From assembly GCF_032854445.1 (NCBI RefSeq), contig NC_088307.1, positions 10,228,001-10,292,000 of the forward strand: a stretch of 64,000 nucleotides of DNA, given 5' to 3'. Positions within the stretch are counted from its first letter, which is position 1. Each line of letters opens with the position of its first letter. Source of the DNA: Liolophura sinensis. Taxonomy: Eukaryota; Mollusca; Polyplacophora; Chitonida; Chitonidae. The translations under genes were made by a program, and so were the position numbers. This document shows positions 1 to 10,540 of this stretch, piece by piece. The notes under the pieces were generated by a model. That model was not told the DNA's origin, made no database searches, and worked only from the letters and a program-made list of their open reading frames with translations.

Positions 1-1650
1 GTAAATGTGCCCCCAGGTGAGTGTTAGGTATTCTAGTCACATATGTAAATGTACCCGCTGGTGAGTGTTAGATATTCTAGTCACATATGTAAATGTACCC
101 GCTGGTGAGTGTTAGGTACTCTAGTCACGTATGTAAATGTGCCTACTGGTGAGTGTTAGGTATTCTAGTCACATATGTAAATGTACCCGCTGGTGAGTGT
201 TAGGTATTCTAGTCACATATGTAAATGTACCCGCTGGTGAGTGTTAGGTATTCTAGTCACATATGTAAATGTACCCGCTGGTGAGTGCTAGGTATTCTAG
301 TCACATATGTAAATGTACCCGCTGGTGAGTGTTAGGTATTCTAGTCACATATGTAAATGTTCCCGCTGGTGAGTGTTAGGTATTCTAGTCACATATGTAA
401 ATGTGCCTACTGGTGAGTGTTAGGTATTCTGGTCAGATATGTAAATGTACCCGCTGGTGAGTGTTAGATATTCTAGTCACATATGTAAATGTACCCGCTG
501 GTGAGTGCTAGGTATTCTAGTCACATATGTAAATGTACCCGCTGGTGAGTGTTAGGTATTCTAGTCACATATGTAAATGTACCCGCTGGTGAGTGTTAGG
601 TATTCTAGTCACATATGTAAATGTACCCGCTGGTGAGTGTTAGGTATTCTAGTCACATATGTAAATGTGCCCCCAGGTGAGTGTTAGGTATTCTAGTCAC
701 ATATGTAAATGTGCCCCCAGGTGAGTGTTAGGTATTCTAGTCACATATGTAAATGTGCCCACTGTGAGAACGGTTAGGTATTCTGGTCAGATATGTATAT
801 TTACACACTGGTGACTATTAGGCATTGTAGTCACATGAATAAATGTGTCCACTGGTGAATGTTAGGTATTCTAATCACATATTTGAATGTGCACACTGGT
901 GACTGTAAGGTATTCTAGACATATATATAAATGAGCCCACTGTGAGAACCGGTAGATATTCTAGTCACATATGTAAATGTACCCACTGGTGAGTGTTAGA
1001 TATTCTAGTCACATATGTAAATGTATCCACTGGTGACTTTTAGGTATTCTAGTCGCATATGTAAATGTACCCACTGGTGAGTGTTAGGAATTCTAGTCAC
1101 ATACATAAATGTATATGTATACACATATATAAATAAATGTGTCTACTGCGATAACCGGTAGGTATTCTAGTCGCATATGTAAATGTGCACACTAGTGAGT
1201 GTTAGGTATTCTAGTCACATATGTAAATGTTTCTACTGTGAGAACCGTTAGATATTCTAGTCACATATGTAAATGTACCCACTGGTGAGTGTTAGGTATT
1301 CTAGTCACATATGTAAATGTATATGTATACACATATATAAATAAATGTGTCTACTGCGATAACCGGTAGGTATTCTAGTCGCATATGTAAATGTGCACAC
1401 TAGTGAGTGTTAGGAATTCTAGTCACATATGTAAATGTATATGTATACACATATATAAATAAATGTGTCTACTGCGATAACCGATAGGTATTCTAGTTAC
1501 ATATGTAAATGTGCACACTAGTGAGTGTTAGGTATTCTAGTCACATATGTAAATGTTTCTACTGTGAGAACCGTTAGATATTCTAGTTACATATGAAATG
1601 TGCCCATAGGTGAGTGTTAGGTATTCTACTTACATATGTAATGTGCCTTT
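1..1650. repeat. 44-bp minisatellite array
   Basis: Tandem units starting GTAAATGTACCCGCTGGTG and ending TCTAGTCACATAT recur every 44 bp (for example at 1, 45 and 89). The first 760 bases are nearly uniform. After that the units diverge and a longer higher-order unit appears near 1110, 1318 and 1435, carrying TATGTATACACATATATAA. The array is cut by the window start, so its true length is unknown. Related units reappear at 5585-5757. Confidence 0.95.
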
Positions 1651-3285
1651 CATGTGTATTTCATACCTAATTATTAACGCCTTCGTGCTATTTGATTCAT
1701 TTTGATAGCTCTGTTTTGAATGTCCGATCACACATCCAGTGCGCGATTCGTCGCCCACTGTTTATTGTCCCCTTGTGCTGGGACGCACTTTTACCTCATT
1801 TCTACTTGAGGTGGCGTTGCTCTGGGCGACAGTGTGTGTCACAAGAGCCGCGCAATTGGTTCTGGGCACCCTGCATAGACTTGGGAAATTACCACGTTGC
1901 CAGTAATATATATATATATATTTATATTGCAGTAATAATATATATAGTCGATGTAGTATGTCACATCTAAAATGGCTGCTCCTTAACAAATATACATATG
2001 AAAAACTACAGCATGAACAGTAAATCCAGGCCAGCGACGGCAGTGTGATAGTAGACATGTGGTCACGCGTATTACCGGGAAATACCAGTCATTTGTCAAT
2101 TTATCTCAGGGTTTTATCCCATCTTGTCATGCACACGCTTAAATGTGACAAAGTACACCCCCTGGCTTGTGCATAATTAAGTAAGGAAAATACAGAGATG
2201 TTAATACTTCAGAACTAGGTGTGTTGTCACAAATTAACAAGGAACTAAGAAAATCTACGAAAATAGGACGGAATCATGCAAAGAGAATCAGTCAACAGTT
2301 TTCAATGATGTTGGAAAGATGCACAATTTGCTCTAGGCGATTGAGTGGCGAATTCAACAAGATTGATATATAGCACCTTGCCCCGGGTTAAGCGGAATTA
2401 GACACAAGCATGAAGCCAGAGATTCTGACCATGTTTACCATTTAAAGAGAATGCGTTTTATGAAATAACCTTGGCACACAAGTGTTGGCAGTAATAACAT
2501 GTGACGTTGATTCAAATCGTCACGTAACACACAGGATCTGACAAATGCTACAAGGCGAGATATGTACATGCCACATGCCTGCTCGACCTTTCGGTATATT
2601 GCTGTCCAAGTAAGGATAATTTTGAATGTCAAAATTGAAACTATTCGTCTTGTCGCACAGTGTGGGAGAGAGGAAACCGTTTTGGTCTTTGCGCATATAG
2701 ATCCAGATAAGATGTACCATCTAGAGAGCCTGTGGTTTCCTTTAAGTCTAGTGAAGGTGGATACATATCTTTCACATCCTTAGCTAAGTATTAATTGTTT
2801 AATGCTAGCAGATGATCAGTATACAGTTTGGTGAATGAAACTGAATACAAGCTTCATGTCCGACATTCGTATACCACTCGTAGTCTGTAAAGGGCGTTTC
2901 AAGTTGATAATCGCAAGATTCATTTCCAAAACAACGTTTAACAATAGCTCCCAAAGACAAAGGTTTGTAAGAAATTATACAAATAGGAACAAAGCCGGTA
3001 ACACACAAGAGATAAGCGGTGATCCATGAATGAGTTCCAGGTCAAATTACAATTACACAAGGTATCGAAGTTGCGCTTTGATGGCAACTGTTCATAACGG
3101 CATCATGTAGATGTAATAAGCATGGCTGCCTTTACGGCCCCTAGTCCGGGGTTAAACGGTATTAGATACATTTCGAAAATAACCAGCGTTACAGACCTTA
3201 ACCTAACAGATTATGATTCAAAAGTAATGGAAGATAACTTCTTTCTCGTTAATATGTATGGTTCTTATACTACAAGAGGCGCCAT
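1651..3285. other. No gene recognised; possibly downstream part of the Penelope-like relic
   Basis: Only short ORFs without recognisable domains are seen. A motif of about 25 bases (CCCGGGTTAAGCGGAATTAG at 2382, CCGGGGTTAAACGGTATTAG near 3147) occurs twice. A short TA run lies near 1905-1945. The stretch lies 3' of the reverse-transcriptase relic on the minus strand and may hold the decayed rest of that element, but no domain supports this. Confidence 0.4.
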
Positions 3286-3960
3286 CTATGATAAGAAAGC
3301 CTTATGGCCTCTGACGTTGATGTAACGGTGACCTGTTTTAGTAAATACCGAGACAATTAACGATGTTATTCTTTCAATAAGATCTTTATGAGGATTTGTA
3401 GTATAGAGAGTATAGAAATCCCATGTGGATACGTCTTTGTGCGATATATGCACATGAGCATCAAGTTCTTCTGTAAGACGTTTGGAGTTCTTAACAATCA
3501 CATGCAGCCGACACCTGAATATTTTGTTATGGCAAAACAATACTTATTCCAAAATGACTTTACTTCTTGTAATGCTCTCGTAAGTACGGCTGACAAAAGT
3601 TTGTGGTACAACTTCTTGAACCCGCAATAAATCGAACCTTGTATGGGGACTTTTTAGGAATTTTAGGAATCCAGTATAAAGTTGTGGTATTTAGGTATGA
3701 CGGGCATGATATTCTTTTATGTTAATTCTAATGTTGACATTTCTCTTTTCCGTATACTTAGGACCTCCCACAAAGAGATTCCTTAGATCATGATTCCTAA
3801 TAATATTAAGGTCACCAGTCAGGACATGTTTACATTTGTCGTAGGTAAAAACTGAGGATTCACAATCACAGTTATAGCCGCCAGAAGTATTCGTCGCCAA
3901 ATCGAACTCCTTGATGGCCTGGGAATAACTGAAGGCGCGAGTTCCTGGCACCAATGCAAT
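3286..3960 (-). pseudogene. Penelope-like retroelement, reverse transcriptase relic
   Basis: Read on the minus strand from 3960 downward, the translation shows the block order of the pre-RT and RT region of Penelope-like elements. First comes a C-x-C stretch, then HVLTGDLNIIRN, LRNL and GPKY (3954-3691). Next is SPYKVRFIAGS..CTT (about 3660-3600). Then come VKNSKRLTEEL and STWDFYTLYTTNPH (3540-3286), which match the N-S-K-E-L and D-x-x-x-L-Y-T-x-I-P-H signatures. Stops and frame shifts separate the blocks, so it is not translatable. The catalytic core motif, the rest of the RT and the GIY-YIG endonuclease were not found downstream. In an intact element this enzyme would reverse transcribe the element's RNA in target-primed fashion. 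Assignment to a named subfamily is not possible from this fragment. Confidence 0.82.
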
Positions 3961-4233
3961 TTAAGTCACGCACGTCACCATATATACCCATCCGTATAGG
4001 CCTAAGCAAAGCATCCAAATCCAGTTTGATGTTGCCAAAAGCGGTAAAACAATGCCAGATGTCAAATTTCAAAAGACCAGTTTCTCTAATGAAATTATCA
4101 CCACAATCTCGGAAGATATATTACGAAAGCTAGTTACCTGGAAGTACAAGTAGTCAACAGTTTCACAAACGTGTGTTATATCCGATGAGTACAACATGTT
4201 TAAACGTTTAGATCATACTATGAAGCAAGAAAA

Positions 4234-4243
4234 GGTATAAAAA
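4234..4243 (+). promoter_or_regulatory. Possible TATA box upstream of the GPCR fragment
   Basis: GTATAAAAAG lies about 250 bases upstream of the GPCR start codon. It is a good TATA match, but AT-rich DNA gives such matches by chance and no initiator or other element supports it. Confidence 0.2.
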
Positions 4244-4487
4244 GATCTCTTTCTTGCAATTTATAGGGACTGTTCATCATGAAGCGTATTATGTTCCACA
4301 AATCTCAACATGTTGTGATGGTTGTCACTGGCATATCGCAAAACTGATCATTATTGGGGAGTAATCTGTCTTGGATTTCGTTTTACGACGACATCTAATT
4401 TCTGTCTTCGACGAAATTTGGAATCCAAAACATACCAATTTTTCAAACACACATCGTTCCGGACGGAATTCTTACCAAATACCCGCC

Positions 4488-5072
4488 ATGTCATCCTACA
4501 ACAACACGACTTCGGAGAATGTGACATGGACGAATTCTTACATACAGCAATCAGTAGATTTCGCAATACTCTTAGTGCTTTTCATCGTAGCAGGTACGTT
4601 GGCCAATGGATATATCATCTTTATGTTGCTGAAGAAGTCGCGTCGCTCGCCGTTTAACATGACCATAGTTAACCTGGCCATCGTGGATACTTTGATGGCG
4701 ATAGTGGTGATCCCTATGAGTCTGGTGACGTTAACGCTTCCCGGCGTCACGATGTCTCTATGCAGCGTCACTGGAACAATCGGCCAGCGTCACTGGAACA
4801 ATCGGCCAAAACCAATCGGCCAAAACCAACGGAACCCGTCGTGTAGCCGTACAAATGTTCAGCAAAGCAACGCCGGCCCAAATCAACGAAAGCCGTCGTG
4901 TAACCGTACAAATATTGAGCAAATTAACGGCGACCCAAATCAACGAAAGCCGTCGTGTAACTGTACAAATATTGAGCAAAGCAACGCCGTTAAACCGCAC
5001 TTATGTGGAAAAGTGCAACACAACTGCATGAACAACTCGAAAGAAGCTGCGCGAATTCATGAAACCTTGTAA
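4488..5072 (+). pseudogene. Truncated rhodopsin-class GPCR (TM1-TM2) fused to repeats
   Basis: The ATG at 4488 sits in a good context (CCCGCCATGT). It is followed by a short extracellular-type N terminus with NTT and NVT glycosylation sequons. TM1 (FAILLVLFIVAGTLANGYII) has the family G-N pair, and an intracellular loop K-K-S-R-R-S-P-F follows. TM2 carries N-L-A-I-V-D, with the conserved aspartate, and then P-M-S. A cysteine in LCSVTG fits the TM3-proximal disulphide cysteine. Homology stops right there, at about 4775. The remaining residues come from short tandem repeats rich in N, Q and C. TM3 to TM7 and the DRY and NPxxY motifs are absent. In-frame coding continues on the 5' side to 4371, but that start has no receptor-like sequence. 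This could be a dead receptor fragment, or a real first exon whose splice donor I cannot see. The ligand class cannot be named. Confidence 0.7.
4766..4995 (+). repeat. 22-bp and 57-bp tandem repeats at the GPCR break
   Basis: Two copies of a 22-bp unit (CAGCGTCACTGGAACAATCGG) are followed by three copies of a 57-bp unit starting near 4823, 4880 and 4937. Because 57 is 19 codons, the receptor frame stays open through the array and yields a 19-residue repeat with P-S-C-x-x-T-N. Confidence 0.85.
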
Positions 5073-5275
5073 CAGAAGCTCAACAAATTCACACAATCAA
5101 CCTACCGAGCTTACCAACAGAAAATCGAGGCAACCCAACTTCCTGAACAACTCGAAAGAAGCTACGCCAATTCACGAAACCTTGTAACAGAATCTCAGCA
5201 AATTCAAACAATCAACCTGTCGAGCTTGCCAACAGGATATAAAAGCAGCACGACTGCCTGAACAACTGGAAAGAG
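5030..5275 (+). repeat. 115-bp tandem repeat, about 2.1 copies
   Basis: GAACAACTCGAAAGAAGCT recurs at 5030 and 5145, and a diverged version at 5260. Each full copy also contains AACCTTGTAACAGAA and a CAATCAACCT block. The array follows the 57-bp array after a short spacer and extends beyond the GPCR stop codon. Confidence 0.85.
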
Positions 5276-5584
5276 GTAGCACAATGACACGACAAGGCGA
5301 AATCAGAATTCGACAAATACATTAAAAGATAGATATAAATTAATCAACCTGTCAACCGCTCAAAAACACATCTGGACTGAATCAGTTTTTGAAATACAGG
5401 CTTCAACTTCAGTTCACCCAAAAAGACCGTAGCTACACTCCATTAATAGACTTACATTTCACGTTTACAATTAATCATAAAAATAAGTTACGCCGATATC
5501 TCACTGAACTGTAGGGCCATTTTAACTTTTCGGAGTTACGATGGCGATTGTACGCCATATTTGACTCTCCTGTATCATTGCTCA
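5276..5584. other. No feature recognised
   Basis: AT-rich sequence between two repeat blocks. I see no ORF with a recognisable domain and no element ends. Confidence 0.4.
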
Positions 5585-5757
5585 CGGACAACCGTTAGGT
5601 ATTCTAGTCACTTATGTAAATGTTCCCACTGGTGGCTATGAAGTATTCTAGTAGCATATGTAAATGTTCCCACTGGTGGCTATGAGGTATTCTAGTAGCA
5701 TATGTAAATGTTCCCACTGGTGGCCGAGGTATTCTAGTCACATATGTGTCAGTGAGT
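5585..5757. repeat. Displaced units of the 44-bp minisatellite
   Basis: Three to four diverged units carry GTTAGGTATTCTAGTCAC, CATATGTAAATGT and CCCACTGGTGGC. These are the same words as in the array at 1-1650, from which they are separated by about 4 kb. Confidence 0.85.
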
Positions 5758-5895
5758 GCTTAGGGTTTAACGTCGTACTTATCAATTTTTCAGTCATATG
5801 ACGACGAAGGAGCTCTTAGAGTGCATGTACGTGTAATGTGTCTCCTTGTTGCAGGGCGGGTTTCCACCGCTCTTTTATCTAGTGCCGCTTCACCG
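5750..5895 (-). mobile_element. SINE-2, 3' fragment
   Basis: On the minus strand this reads as the 3' half of SINE-2: CTCTTTTATCTAG-type block, CAACAAGGAG, CATATGACTGAAAAATTG, then GTACGACGTTAAACCCTAAG and the CACTCACTGA tail. The tRNA-like head is missing. It matches the longer copies at 21108-21455, 54733-55100 and 55575-55925. Confidence 0.8.
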
Positions 5896-5911
5896 TGGGA
5901 TATCTCCCAGA

Positions 5912-5980
5912 ATCTATAAAAGCAGATGACAACTCAGTTGACTGAGGAGACAGAAGCTGGCTATCAGCTAAGTAAGTTCA
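5912..5980 (+). promoter_or_regulatory. TATA-type core promoter candidate with a nearby splice donor
   Basis: TCTATAAAAGCAG at about 5915 is followed 50-60 bases later by AGCTAAGTAAGTTC, which contains a donor-like GTAAGT. This spacing would suit a short non-coding first exon. No downstream coding exon was recognised, so this remains a motif-level call. Confidence 0.25.
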
Positions 5981-6467
5981 TACTAAAGCATGGTTGTTAG
6001 ATTACCCAGGTTTATTAAGGAATTAGCAGTTCTTCTCATCGATTACCGTAGATTACTACAGGATAACCACTTCTTATGTTCAGTCAGGCAATATGCAAAT
6101 ATGTTCCATTTGTGTCTGTGAAGTCTGTTTTGGGCCATAAGCACTTTTTATTACTCGACTGCGATCCTCCGTTTCCTGGATCAATGACACATACTTGTAT
6201 ATATGCGACGTGTTCCTTTATATGTGACGATTAAATTCACTAGTCACCCATATAATCGACAGGCCTCCATCTTTTGTGTTTCAGTTATATACTATGGCTA
6301 TTAAACCATAGAGTGTTACTAAGTCGTTGAGAAATCGTGGATATATATTTTGGCTTATTATAACTGGTGATGATCGAGTGATGACTGAAATAAATAATTG
6401 ATTCTGGTGGTGGCTGAAATACGCCTAACCGCTACTGTTTATTACGAGCGTGTGATGTTTACTCGGA

Positions 6468-6545
6468 GAAGTATGGCGTAAAACACCAATCAAATAAATA
6501 AATAAATAAGAAAATAAATAAACAAGTAAATAAATAAATAAATAT
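6468..6545 (+). mobile_element. Meta-like SINE, 3' tail only
   Basis: GGAGAAGTATGGCGTAAAAC, CACCAATCAAATAAAT and a run of AAAT repeats match the 3' end of the family. The body is missing. Confidence 0.75.
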
Positions 6546-6984
6546 ACTTGTGGATTGGTGAAACACATATTCCAAGTCTGGAATATCTATAGTAATTACT
6601 GCCTGGCTGTTGATTGTGCAAATAGTTCCCACTGGTGGCCCTGAAACATTACCCAACTGCTTCTGCTTTGATAAATAGCGTGTCGCCTTCCTGCCTGTGG
6701 ATTCCTGAACTTTGCGTTCCAAGAAGATGTCATATAAAAGATGTTACTCTATAATAGTTTTGTATTCTTGTCATACACATGCAACTTTTTTTTATTTCTT
6801 GGCTATACCGTTTATAGTTTCGATATATTCCTTTGTTCCTATATCAGTTTTTATGTACATCTGTACGCTTAAAATTTAGCAGGCACAAAGGCACCATGGC
6901 TTAAGGAGAAATGACTAAAAAATGCAATGGAGACCTGTCAAACGCCCGGCAGCAGGGCTTTCACGTCATTTCATTGACGTCAAA

Positions 6985-7197
6985 CGTTCCTTTTTTAAAA
7001 ATATAAATATAATACAAATCCAGGTTGAACACATTTGTCAGCTGAAAAGACCATATTTTAGTGCAAATATATTTATAAAACATGTGATACATCCTCATTT
7101 ATAACATAATTACACAAAGACAACACATGCATGGTACTAAAAGGTGGCCCCAATACCCATCACACAAACATTATGTTTTCTCTTTAAACCAAAATGG
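6985..7197 (+). repeat. Dispersed repeat C, left part
   Basis: AAAAGACCATA, TATTTATAAAACAT, ACAAAGACAACACATGCATG and GGTGGCCCCAATACCCATCA match, in the same order, a block at about 25090-25330. The copy is split by the SINE at 7198-7450 and continues to about 7550. Confidence 0.6.
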
Positions 7198-7450
7198 GGG
7201 TTTACGTGGCTCAGTTGGTTAGCGCACTAGCGCAGTGTAATGACCCAGAAGCCTCTCATCGCTGTGAGTTCAAGCCTAGATCATACTGTCTTCCTCTCCG
7301 GCCGTATGTGGAAAGGTTAGCCAGTAACCCGCGGATGGTCATGGGTTTCCCCCGGGCTCTGACCGGTTTCCTTCCATCATAATGCTGGCCGCCGTCGTAT
7401 AAGTGAAACATTCTTGTGTACGGCGTAAAACACCAATCAAATAAATAAAT
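7198..7450 (+). mobile_element. Meta-like SINE, full length
   Basis: A tRNA-like head opens with GTGGCTCAGTTGGTTAGCGC (box A type) and GTGAGTTCAAGCC (box B type). It is followed by the body (CCGGCCGTATGTGG, GGTCATGGGTTTCCCCCGGG), the core AATGCTGGCCGCCGTCGTAT, and a CAATCAAATAAATAAAT tail. It is the clearest plus-strand reference copy in the window and is inserted into repeat C. Confidence 0.92.
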
Positions 7451-7550
7451 ATTTATGACCACATTTACAACTAACTTTTCGCACTCTTTCATCTGAACTT
7501 TCTGTAATTTTTATATTTTCTTCACCTTAATGATTTATATTATTGCAGTA
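7451..7550 (+). repeat. Dispersed repeat C, right part
   Basis: ACTCTTTCATCTGAACTTTC and the following TTTTATATTTT..CACCTT match 25375-25440, the continuation of the uninterrupted copy of this repeat. Confidence 0.5.
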
Positions 7551-7674
7551 TTTATGTGTCAAAATCGGTCCATGTAATATATGACATTTACAGCTGGTAA
7601 CTGGTACATGTACGTTGAGATAATATATTAAAACCTTGGAGGTAGAACAGTTCTAACTCCGTGGTTAAAACTTA

Positions 7675-7772
7675 CACCCCGGTTTCCACCCACCATAATG
7701 CTGGTCGCCGTCGTATAAGTGAAATATTCTTGAGTACGGCGTAAAACACCAATCAAATAAATAAATACATAA
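7675..7772 (+). mobile_element. Meta-like SINE, 3' third
   Basis: Starts within the CCCCGGTTTCCACCCACCAT block and runs through the GTCGTATAAGTGAAATATTC core to the AAATAAAT tail. It is 5' truncated. Confidence 0.85.
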
Positions 7773-8042
7773 AACTTACATTAGCATCGGTGGTAGTTTT
7801 ACATGTCCAACAATTATTTTTGGCTACAAGCCCTAGGGCACCTGCTGAAGGAAGCTGAGATACAGTACATTTACATACGTGTACATGTAAACTTTACCAC
7901 TTGCGCAGAAGCCTTCGGACTGAATATTTGCAGTCAGTCAAGAGCTATTCAGAACACTTTATCAAATAAGGTCAATAATGCCTTGCTGTGGGAAGTTTGA
8001 CAATTTCTGAAAATTTGTTTCACTTCTCCAAACCATGTATCT

Positions 8043-8107
8043 GTGGCCAGGTGAATTGCATTGGTGGCCAGGTGAATTGCATTGGTGGCCAGGTGAATTG
8101 CACTGGT
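8043..8107 (+). repeat. 21-bp tandem repeat, three copies
   Basis: GGTGGCCAGGTGAATTGCATT occurs three times in a row with one or two substitutions. Confidence 0.9.
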
Positions 8108-8821
8108 GACCAATTTGTTAAGTTTCATGCATGTGTCATTGTACACCCCTAAAAGAAATCAGGGTTGAGGGGTAGGCCTATACTTGAATGACCCTGTCTG
8201 TCTGTCCGTCATAGTTGAATGTGTTATACATACTAAAAGTTGATATATTTTTACAATTTATATGATTGGTGTTTTGTTCTGTGCTCAAGACAATTTCATT
8301 ATAAATGTTAATTCTAGATTTAGTGAAAATGCAGAAAGCCAAGCTGAGCCAGTGTAAAATAGTTGGGAGTCCCGCTCACTCTTTTCCTAGACATTACGCT
8401 CTCTTAATTTCCCCTTGTACATAGACCTGATCCCCCAGCCCTCCACCCCCGGACATTTCCTCCTCCCCTGGACAAATTCTTCGGCCTATATCTAAATGCC
8501 TCTCCAACTAGTTGCATACTAACCTATGTACATTGTAAACTTATGAGTGATTAATTCTTTTGTCAGTGAATAGAACAATGATAATATAAATCTAATAACA
8601 CTTTAAATTATATATTTTTTTTAAAATTTCTGCATCTTGATGAGTTCAAAACAAATTCTGGCTACCATAGTGCCTCCATATGTTTTTATTATTTTTTCAA
8701 ATGAAATAAGGGATGGATAGTTCAAGAAGCATGTAGTATTTATTTCCCATGATTGTTTTTCGACTTGATATACTAAATACTAGTTCACACAATAGACCAT
8801 GGCAACCAGTTTCATGGATGG
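8108..8821. other. No gene recognised
   Basis: Non-coding, AT-rich sequence with a C-rich patch near 8430-8475. No element ends or coding signature were seen. Confidence 0.4.
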
Positions 8822-9040
8822 ATGAAGATTGAGCGCCAGTGTTATATCAGAACTTTAACGGGAGGCAAGTGCTTCCCAATGAATACTAGACTACATAACT
8901 GGCACCAAGGACAAAGAAGGTGGTTGAATACACACATTCAAGATAGGCAAGACAGGGATTCAGTTGATTTACCAGCACCTTGTTCTTGCGGTTGGGAGTT
9001 CCTGCTCCCTAATAAGCTTTCTTCAGTGATAAAAAGATAG
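8822..9040 (+). CDS. Unrecognised 72-residue ORF
   Basis: An open frame from ATG at 8822 contains NTRLHNWHQGQRRWLNTHIQ followed by a D-R-D-S-V-D-L-P-A-P-C-S-C-G-W patch. The tryptophan and Cys-x-Cys spacing faintly recalls extracellular Cys-rich modules, but I cannot place it in a family. The composition looks more protein-like than neighbouring ORFs, so it may be an exon or a decayed one. No clear acceptor or donor pair was identified. Confidence 0.25.
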   Translation: MKIERQCYIRTLTGGKCFPMNTRLHNWHQGQRRWLNTHIQDRQDRDSVDLPAPCSCGWEFLLPNKLSSVIKR

Positions 9041-9184
9041 TTCGAAGAGCTGTTCAAAATGCGTGTTATCAATAATGTCTGTGAAAAACTCAACACAACA
9101 ATACACTCTGTACTTCACGTACTGCACAATGAATAACAAGAAATTTATTGTACAAAAGTTGTCTAGTATGTATACATGTATGCT

Positions 9185-9480
9185 CCAACATCCTACTTTA
9201 CAGTTTTTCAGTCATGTGACGACGATGAGCCATTGCGCGTGTGTACATATACCGTGTCTTCAGCACTCTGACGGCATGGACGCGCTCTGCCAGCACTGAA
9301 GTATCATGTCGAAGACACCAGACACGACACCCCATCCAGTCACAAAATACGGACAGCAGGCCAACCAGTCCTGATTCCTTGCTCTAACCTCTCAGTGTTT
9401 AGCGCCAAGTGAGGCAGCAGCGACTACCATTTTTATAGTCCTTGGTATGACCTGACCCGGGTTTGATCCCCGGGTCAAAC
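9185..9480 (-). mobile_element. SINE-3, nearly full length
   Basis: On the minus strand it begins with a tRNA-like box B (GGGGATCAAACCCGGGTCAG). Next come ATACCAAGGACTAT, TGCTGCCTCACTTGGCGCTA, the ACTGGATGGGGTGTCGTGTC block, and a 3' part with GTCGTCACATGACTGAAAAA. The same order is seen at 51660-52000. Confidence 0.8.
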
Positions 9481-9545
9481 AGACGCTATTAATTAAGTGA
9501 AATATCCTTGAGTATGGTATAAAACATCACTCAGATAAATTAATG
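9481..9545 (+). mobile_element. Meta-like SINE tail abutting SINE-3
   Basis: TTAAGTGAAATATCCTTGAG, ATGGTATAAAACATCACTCA and an AAAT-like tail match the 3' core and tail of the Meta-like family. It follows the SINE-3 head almost directly. Confidence 0.6.
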
Positions 9546-9977
9546 AATAGAATAACTTTTATCTCTGCCATACTTGTACATGTACCTGTACTCTAAGAAC
9601 CCCATTTACAGTTAAATGCCCAAATTCTTTCTACAAATACATCAGCACATGAGCATCTGTGTCTCTGCATCATGACGTATAAAACCAGTTTATATGCTAA
9701 CTGACCGAAATACTTAACTGAAATAAATTTGTTACCAAAAAAATACAGTTTGACCGATTATCCTATGAGAGTGACCAAGGGACATCAGCAATACTGACTT
9801 CTCTAATTAGGAACAAAGATTTATTTATTTATTTATTTATTTACTTGACTGTCGTGGTGTTTTATGTTGTGAAAGCTGTCAGTGAAATGTTTACGACAGA
9901 AGTCTCAGGATTTATAGGCGGATGGATGGACTGAAGAAACTGGACTATGCATATGTATCGCCATGTCTCTGACAATT

Positions 9978-10092
9978 CCCCCGGGCTTTGTCCGGTTTCC
10001 TCCCATCAGAATGCTGGCCTCTCGTCGTATAAGTAAAATATTCTTGAGAACGGCGTAAAACACAAATCAAATAAATAAATAAACAAATAAAA
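9978..10092 (+). mobile_element. Meta-like SINE, 3' half
   Basis: CCCCCGGGCTTTGTCCGGTT leads into the core TCGTCGTATAAGTAAAATAT and the tail AAATCAAATAAATAAATAAA. Confidence 0.85.
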
Positions 10093-10540
10093 TATCTCTG
10101 AAAAATAGAAGTATTGATAAAAGCTACAGTCGAGCTGAATGAGAGGCGATAAAACCTGTGATCTCATTGCACAAAGACCCAGATATATCAGAGAGGTAAT
10201 TCACAGATCTACGGGAATGTGTTTCAACTCCAACAGTGGCTATTTGAAGTGTGTGATTATAAGAACTTAATATGTATTAATGCATGTAATGTAATATGTT
10301 CCATTTTTCCGGACAGGTCTCATTTATTGTAGTAAATTAACAGTGATATTACATGTAGGTGTGTATGTCTACAAGTAACACCTGATACAATAAATAAAGA
10401 GAAGAAAATGTAGTGTTACTTGTAACTCATTTATGTTTTGAAACATATGTATATTCCAAAATTTACATGTTTGTCTATGTATGGATATATGCATGTATAT
10501 ACCTGCACATGTGGACCGGGTGTGATGTATACTGTAGTCT

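Noticed and set aside
7198-7275. tRNA genes at SINE heads
   Set aside because: Box A and box B are present, but acceptor stems do not pair and each head continues into a SINE body.
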